A model generated the notes under the pieces. That model saw only the letters and a program-made list of their open reading frames with translations. It was not told the origin of the DNA and made no database searches. From assembly GCA_024701455.1 (NCBI GenBank), contig JABXYP010000001.1, positions 3,042,001 through 3,106,000 on the forward strand: 64,000 bases of DNA, read 5' to 3'. Positions 30,388 through 39,406 of this stretch are shown here, piece after piece (position 1 is the stretch's first letter; every line of letters begins with the position of its first letter). Both the position numbers and the translations under genes were made by a program. Source of the DNA: Bacillus sp. A301a_S52 (lineage in GTDB: Bacteria; Bacillota; Bacilli; Bacillales; Salisediminibacteriaceae).

Positions 30388-31578
30388 TTAAACATACATT
30401 TTCCTCACCACATGAGAAACAGCCTTTCCTAATAAACCATGTTCAGCAGCAAATGATAAAATAGTATATCTATCTCTCGTGTATCGAGCTTTTAGAAGTG
30501 CCTCTTCCAGTAGCGGTTTTTCAATTTTATAGTCGAGTGGATTTTTTGATAGCCCTATTTCTTCAAGCCAGTTCTCAACCTCTCTTACAGATGGCACTTG
30601 GTCACGTAGCACATGCTTTTTTTCCTCACTTAAATTTAAAGAAACAAATGATGAAGTGTCTAGGACGTACTGATAAAAATGAGTAGCACAAAGTGTGCCT
30701 AAAGCTACTGCCATCCCGTGATATACAGGTGTTTTGCCAGCTTTAATAAAAGCGGATTCAAAGTAATGTGCAAGCAAATGTTCGGTCCCCGAAGCAGGTC
30801 GTGAGTTTCCTACTAAAGAAATAGCTAGTCCAGATAAAACTAAAGCTTCCATTAAAGAGCGAATGCCATCTAACTGGCTGTGAGTGATAGCACTCACATT
30901 GCGAATGCATAAATCCGTGGAACTCTTCACGAGTGAGGCGGCATAGTTACAGTAATATTCATCGTTAAGCATATATGACAGTAGCCAATCGCTTATGGCG
31001 ATTTTTTTGCCTATGATATCGCCAAAACCTGCTTGAACCAAATCTTGAGGAGCTTTAGCAATGATCGACACATCTCCAGCAATAGCAATGGCATTTTTCC
31101 CCTTATAAGTCGTCTTTCTTCCATTATAAATAAGTGATGAAACACTTGATGCATAGCCATCCATTGAAGGAGCTGACGGCACCGATATAAAAGGACGATT
31201 AGTAATGGTGGCGGCATAGCGGACAAGGTCAGTTATTGTACCTGATCCAACTGCTACGAGTCCATTTGTATCAACTGGAAGGTTCATGAGAAGCTGTCCC
31301 AGTGATTTTTCATCAGGTTTCACTTTTGTATTATCAAATAAAAAGTGGTTGATTTTAAATCCACCTTTTGCGAATTTAGCTGTAACAGCTTCTCCCATAA
31401 CCGACCATATAGTGGCATCACTTACAATGGAAATTTTTTCCTCTTTTAAATAGTCAATACACAGTTGATCTAAAGGGGGAAGATGATCGTTTAGCGCAAT
31501 GTGTTCAATAGAAATAGTGTGTTTTCTTCCGCACGAGCATGTAAAAGGCTTATTTAATAGTTGAGAAAATGACGTCAT
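30388..31578 (-). CDS. AraM/EgsA-like glycerol-1-phosphate dehydrogenase family protein
   Basis: The protein has 396 residues and belongs to the iron-containing alcohol dehydrogenase/dehydroquinate synthase superfamily. The NAD-binding GSGTITDLVRYAA, the metal-ligand candidates QAGFGDIIGKK, SGTEHLLAHYFE and YHGMAVALGT match the sn-glycerol-1-phosphate dehydrogenases (AraM, EgsA). The first 25 residues contain CSCGRKH, a possible extra metal site. B. subtilis AraM sits in the arabinose operon and makes glycerol-1-phosphate. Here the gene is inside a pentitol-type operon, so it may instead oxidise a polyol phosphate. The substrate is open. Confidence 0.8.
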   Translation of the reverse strand: MTSFSQLLNKPFTCSCGRKHTISIEHIALNDHLPPLDQLCIDYLKEEKISIVSDATIWSVMGEAVTAKFAKGGFKINHFLFDNTKVKPDEKSLGQLLMNLPVDTNGLVAVGSGTITDLVRYAATITNRPFISVPSAPSMDGYASSVSSLIYNGRKTTYKGKNAIAIAGDVSIIAKAPQDLVQAGFGDIIGKKIAISDWLLSYMLNDEYYCNYAASLVKSSTDLCIRNVSAITHSQLDGIRSLMEALVLSGLAISLVGNSRPASGTEHLLAHYFESAFIKAGKTPVYHGMAVALGTLCATHFYQYVLDTSSFVSLNLSEEKKHVLRDQVPSVREVENWLEEIGLSKNPLDYKIEKPLLEEALLKARYTRDRYTILSFAAEHGLLGKAVSHVVRKMYV

Positions 31579-31625
31579 TCTGCTTCCACCTTCCTCGCAT
31601 GTAAAGGATTTGAAAAATTTTCAAT

Positions 31626-32300
31626 CTATACGACTATTCCCATTCTTTTTTTAAAATCACAGATCGTTGATTTTATATCTTCATGACTATATATAGCTGT
31701 CCCAGCCACAATAATATTCGCACCAGCATTTGTGATTTCTTTCACATTATCATGTGTAATTCCTCCATCAACTTCTATATCAATCTCCCTCCCGCTTTTA
31801 ATTATTTCCTCTCTCAATCGACCGATTTTCTCTAACACAGAAGGAATAAATTGTTGTCCCCCAAACCCTGGGTTTACACTCATGAGTAATACCATGTCTA
31901 ACTCTGGTAATATGCCATCAAGAACGTATAAAGGCGTAGCTGGATTTAACACCACTCCCGCCTTCACTCCTGAAGCTTTAATTGTTTGAATTGTTCTGTA
32001 TAAATGTGGACATACTTCTGCATGACATGTGATCATATCTGCGCCTGCCTCTATAAACTGTGGGATATGATTTTCAGGATTTTCTACCATGAGATGCACA
32101 TCAAAAAGTAGCGAGGTTAACGGTCTTAATGAAGCTACAAAGGCAGGACCAAATGTAATATCAGGTACAAAATGCCCATCCATTACATCGAAATGAACTA
32201 TATGAGCCCCACCTGCCTCAGTCTCCTCAAGCGTTTTCTTTATCAACGAAAAATCGGTATTTAATATAGACGGAGCCAATTTGAGTGTTTGATCAGTCAT
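31626..32300 (-). CDS. rpe: ribulose-phosphate 3-epimerase
   Basis: A TIM barrel of 224 residues that interconverts ribulose-5-P and xylulose-5-P. Family signatures are present: VHFDVMDGHFVPDITFGP, DVHLMVENPENHI, MSVNPGFGGQQFIP and IEVDGGITHDN. The start overlaps the stop of the 66-residue upstream gene by four bases. This copy is part of the catabolic operon. The housekeeping rpe normally lies near prpC/prkC, so this is probably a dedicated paralogue. Confidence 0.95.
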   Translation of the reverse strand: MTDQTLKLAPSILNTDFSLIKKTLEETEAGGAHIVHFDVMDGHFVPDITFGPAFVASLRPLTSLLFDVHLMVENPENHIPQFIEAGADMITCHAEVCPHLYRTIQTIKASGVKAGVVLNPATPLYVLDGILPELDMVLLMSVNPGFGGQQFIPSVLEKIGRLREEIIKSGREIDIEVDGGITHDNVKEITNAGANIIVAGTAIYSHEDIKSTICDFKKRMGIVV

Positions 32301-32497
32301 AAAGATCGTACCTCATTCACACTACTTTGCTCGTTATCATTCAGTGGTGCTTTTCTTTTTTTAACTCTTTTGAACACTAGATTTCCAATGACTATACCAA
32401 TGACAAACGTATGAATAATCAACTGATGTTCATTGTACAAGTTGCTCAAAAATCTCCCATGTGGACCCAATGAAAAATCGAGCATAGTTTCTACCAT
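32297..32497 (-). CDS. small single-span membrane protein in the polyol operon
   Basis: The protein has 66 residues with one hydrophobic segment (IIHTFVIGIVIGNLVF, residues 27-42) followed by a basic KRVKKRK stop-transfer and an acidic tail. The stop overlaps the rpe start by four bases (ATGA), so translation is probably coupled, which argues that it is real. A GGGGTGATG precedes the start. No known family was recognised. Confidence 0.55.
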   Translation of the reverse strand: MVETMLDFSLGPHGRFLSNLYNEHQLIIHTFVIGIVIGNLVFKRVKKRKAPLNDNEQSSVNEVRSL

Positions 32498-32576
32498 CTC
32501 ATCACCCCGTTTTAGATTTAGCTTATAACTAGTTATTTCCTTGGAAATAACTACTGATGGCTTTTACAACACATTG

Positions 32577-33014
32577 TTACGCTTCATATCTCTTAATAAA
32601 ATCAATTCTGCGCTCATGTTTTCCTGCTTTAAAGACTGTCTGTAACCATATTTGAACGATCATTTCTGCTAGCCCTTGTCCAATGACTCTTTCACCTAAG
32701 CAAAGAATATTTGAATCATTATGTGCTCTTGTCGCTTCAGCTGAGAACACATCATGAACGACTGCTGCCCGGATACCTGGCACTTTATTTGCGATGATAG
32801 ACATTCCAATACCCGTTCCACAAATTAGAATCCCTTTTGCATCCTCACTTAAAGCGACTTTTTCAGCCACACTTTTGCCTATAGGACCGTAGTCAGTTGA
32901 TCGAGTTGAATGCGTTCCCATATCTTCAAAGCTTAGTTGGAGATCGTCTAACACCTGTGTAATTGCTCCCTTCAAACGAAATCCACCGTGGTCACTTCCA
33001 ATATAAATCTTCAT
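32577..33014 (-). CDS. rpiB: ribose-5-phosphate isomerase B family
   Basis: A RpiB/LacA/LacB-fold isomerase of 145 residues, with IGSDHGGFRLKGA at the N-terminus, the GILICGTGIGMSIIANK active-site loop (cysteine near residue 67) and NDSNILCLGERVIG. It interconverts aldose and ketose 5-phosphates. In this operon it would handle ribulose or xylulose phosphate products of pentitol oxidation. It sits 33 bases after the dehydrogenase gene. Confidence 0.92.
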   Translation of the reverse strand: MKIYIGSDHGGFRLKGAITQVLDDLQLSFEDMGTHSTRSTDYGPIGKSVAEKVALSEDAKGILICGTGIGMSIIANKVPGIRAAVVHDVFSAEATRAHNDSNILCLGERVIGQGLAEMIVQIWLQTVFKAGKHERRIDFIKRYEA

Positions 33015-33047
33015 AGATCATAAGCCTCTCTTTCAAAATGATTGCCC

Positions 33048-34082
33048 TTAATCAAATGGTTGAAAGATAACTTTGATGGCTTCACCACTTTTAATGACAG
33101 AGTATGCTTTATCCCATTCATTAATATTAAACGTGTGAGTTATCAAAGCTTTTGCATTTACCCTTTGATTGTTCATGAGTTGTAAAGAAGGTTCCCAGTC
33201 AGAGCTCTTCTGACTTCTGGCGCCTCTTACAACTAATTCTTTTTGAATAATTTTTGAGAAATCTATCGTTATTTCATCATTCGGGTAAATACCTTCTTGT
33301 ACATATCTTCCTTTTTTCTTCAATAATTCAAGACCTAATTTACTAGCTGGCACAGCGCCACTACATTCTATAACAACATCTGCTCCATAACCGTCAGTTA
33401 GAGAGTCTACTAATTTTTTTACATCTTCATGTTGAATATCAATAGCATAGTCAATCCCTAATTCATTTGCTTTTTCCAAACGGACGTGGTCCTGTGTTAG
33501 ACCTGTGATGATGACCGTCGCCCCTGCGTCTTTAGCGAGCTGAGCAGTTAATAACCCAATTGGCCCTGGTCCAAGAACCACAACTAACTCTCCAGGCTTA
33601 ATATGTGCTTTTTTAACAGCATGGTAACAACAAGCTAAAGGTTCAGTAAATGCTCCTGACAGATAGTCGACATTTTTTGGGAGCTTGTGGACACTTTCTT
33701 GCCGAGCTAATACATATTTAGCAAACGCTCCATTTTGTTGTGTACCGATACCTCTACGATGTTGACATAGATTATAGTCTTTTGTTTTACAATACTGACA
33801 TTCTCCACAAATATAGAAAGTTGTTTCAGAGGTAACACGATCTCCCGGTTTGAATGCCGTCACACCTTCTCCAACGCTAATCACTTCACCAGAAAATTCA
33901 TGACCTAGTGTGACTGGTGCTTTTACCTTATAATGGCCTTCATACGTATGAATGTCTGAACCACACACACCAGCATACTTTACAAGGATTTTCACTTCTC
34001 CTTCACTCGGTTGTGGTTCTTCAACGTCAATTAACTCTAATTTTCCAAATCCTAGCTCTTTTTTAACTAAGGCTTTCATCAT
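33048..34082 (-). CDS. zinc-dependent polyol-phosphate dehydrogenase
   Basis: A medium-chain dehydrogenase of 344 residues. Catalytic zinc ligands are in AGVCGSDIH and GHEFSGEV. The structural zinc loop has four cysteines (CGECQYCKTKDYNLC). The Rossmann motif is VVVLGPGPIGLLTAQL. Close relatives act on galactitol-1-P, xylitol-5-P or arabitol-phosphate when encoded with a galactitol-type PTS. The PTS neighbours imply that the substrate enters phosphorylated, but the exact polyol cannot be read from sequence. Confidence 0.88.
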   Translation of the reverse strand: MMKALVKKELGFGKLELIDVEEPQPSEGEVKILVKYAGVCGSDIHTYEGHYKVKAPVTLGHEFSGEVISVGEGVTAFKPGDRVTSETTFYICGECQYCKTKDYNLCQHRRGIGTQQNGAFAKYVLARQESVHKLPKNVDYLSGAFTEPLACCYHAVKKAHIKPGELVVVLGPGPIGLLTAQLAKDAGATVIITGLTQDHVRLEKANELGIDYAIDIQHEDVKKLVDSLTDGYGADVVIECSGAVPASKLGLELLKKKGRYVQEGIYPNDEITIDFSKIIQKELVVRGARSQKSSDWEPSLQLMNNQRVNAKALITHTFNINEWDKAYSVIKSGEAIKVIFQPFD

Positions 34083-34178
34083 TCTAACCCTCCCAAAATG
34101 TCATAACAAAACGCCACATTTCTGACAAATTCTTCTTGCTATAGTAACTTGAAAACGCCAGTGTCCTTATGTGAAAAT

Positions 34179-34275
34179 AGAGGGACAGTCTCTTTATTTA
34201 TGGGCTGTGAGGCGAGTAAGAAAGATTTTGAACTGCTTGGCGGTAGTTTCTTTCTTACTCGTTTTTTGTCCCTCT
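34179..34275. repeat. nested inverted repeat inside the polyol operon
   Basis: An inner stem GAGTAAGAAAGA (34214-34225) / TCTTTCTTACTC (34249-34260) is enclosed by an outer stem AGAGGGACA (34179-34187) / TGTCCCTCT (34267-34275). A T6 tract follows the inner stem on the plus strand only. In the operon's direction the T-run is on the wrong side, so this looks more like an mRNA processing or stability element, or a small insertion, than a terminator. Confidence 0.6.
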
Positions 34276-34288
34276 CTTGTTGTAATCT

Positions 34289-35551
34289 CTAGTTAAATAA
34301 CTCGAAAAATCTCCAAATAAGCCAGTTGATCAAGTTACCTCCCTGATCGATACTAGAGATAAGATTTGTATCTTGAGGGATACTAAAGGATCCATCAATT
34401 GCCATTTGTGTATGAACAGCCGCAATGTCTGTAGCCATAAATAGTGATAAACCGATTAAAATACTACCTGCTATCACCGAATGGATAATATTCCCTTTAG
34501 CTCCCCCTACAATAAATGCGACAATAAACGGAATAGTTGCTAAGTCACCGAATGGCAACACATTGTTACCGGGAAGTATAACAGCCATTCCTACCGTAAT
34601 CGGTACTAGAATTAAAGCTGTAGAAATTACTGAAGGATGACCGATGGCGACCGCCGCATCTAATCCGATATAAATATCTTCGTTCCCAAAACGTTTTTTT
34701 AAAAATTCACGGGCGGATTCTGATACTGGCGTAAGCCCTTCCATTAAAATCTTAACCATCCGCGGCATGAGTACCATCACCCCTGCCATTGCCATACCAA
34801 TTTGTATCACTTCACCTGTGGGAAAACCTGCGAGAAAGCCTAAAGCAATACCAAGAACAAGCCCCATAAAAATTGGTTCCCCCATCACACCAAATCTGTT
34901 GGAAATCGTGTCAGGGTCTGCGTTCAATCTTTTTAAACCAGGAATTTTACCGATAGCCTTTACAAGTGGTATACCTAATGGCGCATAAGAAACAGTACTT
35001 CCTGTAGCGATGGAGATGCCTGGTAGTTCAAAATAATCTCGAAGCATTGGTGCAGTCCAGTCAGCAATTTTTAAACATGCTATTTGAAACAAAACAGCTG
35101 CAATGAGGCCTTGTATCATGCTGCCAGAGATGGTATAAACGATCGCACCGGTAAATGTAAAATGCCAAAAGTTCCAGATATCAACGTTCATTGTTTTCGT
35201 CGTTTTAGTGACAAGCATGATAACATTTACGAAAATACCTATAGGGATAATAAGTGCTGCTATTGGTGATGACCACGACATAGCAGCAGCCCCTGGCCAA
35301 CCGACATCAATAACATTTAATTCGATACCAAATCTTTCGACCATACCGTTAGCTGCTGGACCTAAGTTGTTAACTAGTAAGTCAACGACAAGTAAAATGC
35401 CAACGAATGCCACACCAATCGTTAACCCTGAACGAAATGCCCTACTTGCTTTTTGCCGAAAAGCGATACCAATAAGAAAGATGGCAACAGGTAGAATAAC
35501 AGTCGGTCCTAAAGCGAGAAAGGCTTGTAAAGCTTCAACCATTTGATCCAT
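34289..35551 (-). CDS. gatC: PTS system galactitol-family IIC component
   Basis: A membrane protein of 420 residues with about ten hydrophobic segments. Family features are the N-terminal FLALGPTVILPVAIFLIG, the repeated PRMVKILMEGLTPVSE region, and the large central loop containing SNRFGVMGEPIFMG. It forms the translocation channel of the sugar-alcohol PTS. The gene follows IIB after a 107-base gap and precedes the dehydrogenase. The symbol denotes the family; a pentitol may be the real substrate. Confidence 0.9.
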   Translation of the reverse strand: MDQMVEALQAFLALGPTVILPVAIFLIGIAFRQKASRAFRSGLTIGVAFVGILLVVDLLVNNLGPAANGMVERFGIELNVIDVGWPGAAAMSWSSPIAALIIPIGIFVNVIMLVTKTTKTMNVDIWNFWHFTFTGAIVYTISGSMIQGLIAAVLFQIACLKIADWTAPMLRDYFELPGISIATGSTVSYAPLGIPLVKAIGKIPGLKRLNADPDTISNRFGVMGEPIFMGLVLGIALGFLAGFPTGEVIQIGMAMAGVMVLMPRMVKILMEGLTPVSESAREFLKKRFGNEDIYIGLDAAVAIGHPSVISTALILVPITVGMAVILPGNNVLPFGDLATIPFIVAFIVGGAKGNIIHSVIAGSILIGLSLFMATDIAAVHTQMAIDGSFSIPQDTNLISSIDQGGNLINWLIWRFFELFN

Positions 35552-35658
35552 TGTAAAGCCTCCTTATTAATTGCTTAATGTCTTAGAATCTCTTACTTTA
35601 AAAGCTTCATCATCTCTCATACGAGTCTCCACTTTTCAAAGCATGGTTTGATCAGCTA

Positions 35659-35940
35659 TTACTTTTTTAGCTCTTGTAAAATGTCCTGTTTAACTTCATC
35701 AAGGCCAATACCGGTTAGGAACGCTCTAGCGTTAATAACTGGAAATGGGTACTCTTTTTTTATAATTGTAGTTGTGATAAGTAAATCTGCTTGATCGGCA
35801 TATGAGGAAATCTCAGATACTTTACATTGAATCAAGTTAACGTCGAGTTCATGTTCCTTACAGATTTTTTCTAATTCTCCGTTCACAACGGTTGATGTGG
35901 CAATACCTGTCCCACAAGCTACTAAAATATGTTTTTTCAT
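35659..35940 (-). CDS. gatB: PTS system galactitol-family IIB component
   Basis: The protein has 93 residues. The phospho-accepting cysteine is in ILVACGTGIATST (residue 9), the typical P-loop of the IIB-Gat fold. It passes phosphate from IIA to the incoming polyol. The ATG overlaps the IIA stop by one base (TAATG). Confidence 0.93.
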   Translation of the reverse strand: MKKHILVACGTGIATSTVVNGELEKICKEHELDVNLIQCKVSEISSYADQADLLITTTIIKKEYPFPVINARAFLTGIGLDEVKQDILQELKK

Positions 35941-36416
35941 TAGTTTTCACCTCCTTCATGTGATAAATGAAGCAAACTTAAAATATGATCCTTTATCGTC
36001 GTTTTATTTGGTTCATTCACGATAAGGTCTAATGTTTTTGGATCAGCGAACAATTGCATCAATCGTTTCAATAAATCTAGTTGATCGTGCTTTTTATCCA
36101 TAGCAAGCATAAAAACAATTTTGACAGGGGTCGTGTCAGATTCTTCACCCATAATGCCGAAAGCAACAGGCTCCTTCAATACCGACACACTAATTGATTT
36201 TTTATTAACGTGTTCAACATCCGTATGTGGGATAGCAACCGAGTAACTAATTGTCGGTAATCCGGTGGCAAACGCCTCTTCTCTTTCAATCACTGCTTTC
36301 TTATAACTTTCTTTTACTAATCCCTTACTTTCGAGGTTTTCAGCCATCTTCATTAATATCTCTTTATTCGTTCCGGCTTCAACCTCTTTTAAAATTAACT
36401 CTTCGTCAAAGTGCAT
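35940..36416 (-). CDS. gatA: PTS system IIA component (mannitol/fructose type fold)
   Basis: The protein has 158 residues with the phospho-accepting histidine in YSVAIPHTDVEHV (about residue 63). It takes phosphate from HPr and gives it to IIB. It is 56 bases after the regulator gene and coupled to gatB by the stop-start overlap. The general PTS genes ptsH and ptsI are also in this window, at 50-52 kb. Confidence 0.93.
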   Translation of the reverse strand: MHFDEELILKEVEAGTNKEILMKMAENLESKGLVKESYKKAVIEREEAFATGLPTISYSVAIPHTDVEHVNKKSISVSVLKEPVAFGIMGEESDTTPVKIVFMLAMDKKHDQLDLLKRLMQLFADPKTLDLIVNEPNKTTIKDHILSLLHLSHEGGEN

Positions 36417-36472
36417 GTGGGCCGCTCCTATCTGTATATAGTTGAAAATTTTAACGCTATTAATTATATTTT

Positions 36473-38527
36473 TTACTCTTCTGTTGCATATTTTCGAATG
36501 ACCTTCATGACATCATTAGGTGTTCTAGCTTTAATGAGCTTTGTCACGTCTTTATGATTTCTAGCTAGCTTCATCAGTTGCATCAAAGCTCTCAAATGTT
36601 GTTGTTTATCAGGAGCTGCAATGACAATAATAAGCTGGACAGCAACATCTTTTGAGAACTTAACAGGTTTTTCTAGCCTTAGTAGGCTCATCGCCAATTG
36701 GTTTACGCCTTCTTCCCAACCTGCATGTGGAATTGCAAGGCCTGGGCCAATCACAATATAGGGGTCAGCTGGCTCATAGTTTTGTATAATGGCATCTACA
36801 TATCTCTCATGAATGCTTCCTTCATGTAATAATGGCTGAGCGCTTGTACATATAGCTTCTTCCCAATCAACAACAGATTTTTTAAAGCGGATTGTTTTTT
36901 CTGTAATCAGATCTGATAAATCAGGCTTTTTATCTTCGTATTGTTGAATAACACTTGGTGTATTGTCTTGACTAAAATAGTGACCCAATGATTTTTCTAG
37001 TTCCTGTTTATTTTTTATAGTGGCGTATTTTGCAATGATTTCCATTACCTCTTCCGTATTCATATCTGATGGGACATACCCGTTTATTTCTCTCATCACT
37101 TGCTTCCTTAATCGATGCTTTTCTTCTTTTTCAATAAATGTTTTAACGATGAAAAGTTTTGCTTCAGTCTCCACAATCACTGGAGAAAATACGATATCGT
37201 AATTTAATGTATAGCTATTGAACTCTCTTACTGATAACGTATCAAGAAAGATAAATTCAGGAAATAATTCACTCAGTACACTGGACATTAAACGTGATAC
37301 TGAGACACCGTTAGGGCAAACGACCACAGCTTTTATTTTTTCGTTAATACTAACACCTTGTCTCGTAAGCCAACCGCCAATAAGCATCGTTAAATAAGTC
37401 GTCTCACTCTCAGGAATTTTAGAGCCAATTAAATTTACTAAGGGCCCTGTCGACTTTCTTACAAGGTGATGAAGCTCTTCAAACTCTTTACTGACTGAAT
37501 CTTGTAATGCATTGGTTTCAGTTAGCTTATATTTAATCCGATAATAAGCGGGCTTAAGGTGAAGCAAAATTTTATTAAGTAATTGTTGACGATCGTTTAA
37601 ATAGATACATGCTTTCTTCTCAAAAATCGATAACATCTCATCGATCGCCTGAATAAGTTCTGGCATTGTTTTTTCTGTTAATAGTTTTGAAGAAGAAACA
37701 TTTGATGTTAAAAGATATAGTGTAATAAACAGTCGCTCTTCCATTGGAATATGGTCCAGCTCGCTCAAAAACTCTTCAGCAACTTTATATTCTTTTGTAT
37801 CTGATAATTCATTAAAATGAATCATAAATAAACGAATTTTTTTACCAAATTTTATTCTCCTTAAAATAAATAAGAAAATGTATGGCATTGTGGCCATTTT
37901 TTCATCTGTGAATTTTAAATCCAGCGTTTTCTCCACATTTTCTATTCGTCTGTTAATATCTTTAATTTGCTCTTTAGGAATATCCATAATTTTCATTATC
38001 AGCTGTTGACCATTGTAAATGTTAAGGACCTTTTTCGTCATATCACTTAGGAGTTTACGCTTTTTAAATTCATTTCCAACGATCCTGTAACCAGATTGCC
38101 TAGAGTATTCAATATTTAAGCCCATTTCTCTTACAATCTCCTGCGCATTTTTTAAATCTCGTAAAGCAGTATTTTTGCTAACATCAAGTGCTGTCGTTAA
38201 ATGAAACAACGAAAGTTCTTCATTTCTACCTAATAGCATTAAAATGAGAAAACGAGCCCTTTCTTGTTCTGATAAAACATATGCTTTTGTATCCTCTTGT
38301 TCTTTTTGGAAGGTTGTAATAAGTACAGGATCAATTAAAAATTGACCTTGCCTATTCCGTTTAACTTTTGGCATTCCGCTCATATTAAGCCAGTCATTAA
38401 TTTTTTCAAAGCTGTAACTGATTTGTCTCCTGTTAAGATGATATTTTCTCTCAAGATCTTTGTTTCTAATCGACGGATTACCCATGACCTCCATTAATAA
38501 TTGCCAGCTGCGGTCATCTAGTTGCAT
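36473..38527 (-). CDS. PRD-domain transcriptional regulator of the polyol operon
   Basis: A modular activator of 684 residues of the MtlR/LicR class: two N-terminal helix-turn-helix regions (residues 1-60 and 85-160), two PTS regulation domains (about 180-400), a IIB-Gat-like domain (VVVCPNGVSVSRLMSS) and a C-terminal IIA-like domain with the histidine in GPGLAIPHAGW. Such proteins are phosphorylated by HPr and by the cognate IIB, and activate their operon when substrate flows. It is the first gene of the operon. A cre-like site lies about 50 bases upstream. Confidence 0.9.
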   Translation of the reverse strand: MQLDDRSWQLLMEVMGNPSIRNKDLERKYHLNRRQISYSFEKINDWLNMSGMPKVKRNRQGQFLIDPVLITTFQKEQEDTKAYVLSEQERARFLILMLLGRNEELSLFHLTTALDVSKNTALRDLKNAQEIVREMGLNIEYSRQSGYRIVGNEFKKRKLLSDMTKKVLNIYNGQQLIMKIMDIPKEQIKDINRRIENVEKTLDLKFTDEKMATMPYIFLFILRRIKFGKKIRLFMIHFNELSDTKEYKVAEEFLSELDHIPMEERLFITLYLLTSNVSSSKLLTEKTMPELIQAIDEMLSIFEKKACIYLNDRQQLLNKILLHLKPAYYRIKYKLTETNALQDSVSKEFEELHHLVRKSTGPLVNLIGSKIPESETTYLTMLIGGWLTRQGVSINEKIKAVVVCPNGVSVSRLMSSVLSELFPEFIFLDTLSVREFNSYTLNYDIVFSPVIVETEAKLFIVKTFIEKEEKHRLRKQVMREINGYVPSDMNTEEVMEIIAKYATIKNKQELEKSLGHYFSQDNTPSVIQQYEDKKPDLSDLITEKTIRFKKSVVDWEEAICTSAQPLLHEGSIHERYVDAIIQNYEPADPYIVIGPGLAIPHAGWEEGVNQLAMSLLRLEKPVKFSKDVAVQLIIVIAAPDKQQHLRALMQLMKLARNHKDVTKLIKARTPNDVMKVIRKYATEE

Positions 38528-38574
38528 ATAGTACCTCCTTCCTTGAATTCAATATATCATCAATAATCCTCAAA

Positions 38575-38590
38575 ATGTATGCGTTTTCAT
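38575..38590. promoter_or_regulatory. cre-like CcpA site upstream of the polyol regulator
   Basis: TGTATGCGTTTTCA flanked by A and T matches the quasi-palindromic cre consensus with one deviation. Its position 48 bases ahead of the regulator start suggests carbon catabolite repression of the whole operon. I could not pick out a convincing promoter next to it. Confidence 0.6.
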
Positions 38591-38946
38591 CACATATATT
38601 CGCCCCTAAATTGTGCATCATTGTGATGAACAATCTATTTGTTACATATGAGGCCGACTTATTTCGACAATAGTTTCTTTATCATATCAGAGCTTATTAG
38701 AGTGAAAGAGTTCATTTTTTAACTCATTATGTCTATTTATCTGCTGTCATGGCATCAAAGGCTGCAAGACTGAAAATGAGTTTTTTTGGGGTACAGATTT
38801 GGACAATGGAGGCTGAAAGTAAAAAAAATTGAACTATATATTTCGCTATGTGATTCTGATAGAAATTAATTTGACATATGAGTCGATTTGATAATAGTGT
38901 TTTTAAAGCAATAACACGAACAATATTTCATTTCAATGTAAGAATA

Positions 38947-39103
38947 ATAAAACGAACCTTCAATCATTGGGCGTTTTCGTTCTTCTCCCACTGATTGAAG
39001 GTTGAGTGAAGCAGGACATTAGCGTCGTTACCTCCCGCTTATATAGATTTATCTCTCCTCTCTATTTTCACTCGGGGTTTTACGAGCGGTTATCTGTGAT
39101 AAA
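38947..39103 (+). repeat. dispersed repeat, copy D
   Basis: A full-length member: ATAAAACGAACCTTCAATCATTGGG, loop TTTTCGTTCTT, arm CTCCCACTGATTGAAGG, TTGAGTGAAGCAGGACATTAGCG, and the right end TACGAGCGGTTATCTGTGATAA. The first hairpin keeps 11 of 13 pairs. The rest of the 38591-39406 gap shows no gene. Confidence 0.85.
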
Positions 39104-39406
39104 AATGGTTATTTTCAAAAGTTACAAAGTAAAAACTTAACATATTTAGAGAGAAACCGATAACATTAGTAGAACCTATCGTACGTACTTATGTCGGTGC
39201 ACATTGATGAACGCCTTAGGGAGGTAAGAGTTTTATATAGACAACGTTTTAGTGAACCCTTTTAAACTACTAGTTGAAGCTTACTCTTATTAATTTCCCA
39301 TACATACTAACAACTCTTCACCTATTGTCCTTCATGCCAACTTAATACTTTTCATTCTGTTTTAAAGTGTTATTCAATCATTATCATCACTCTATCGGAG
39401 GTACTT

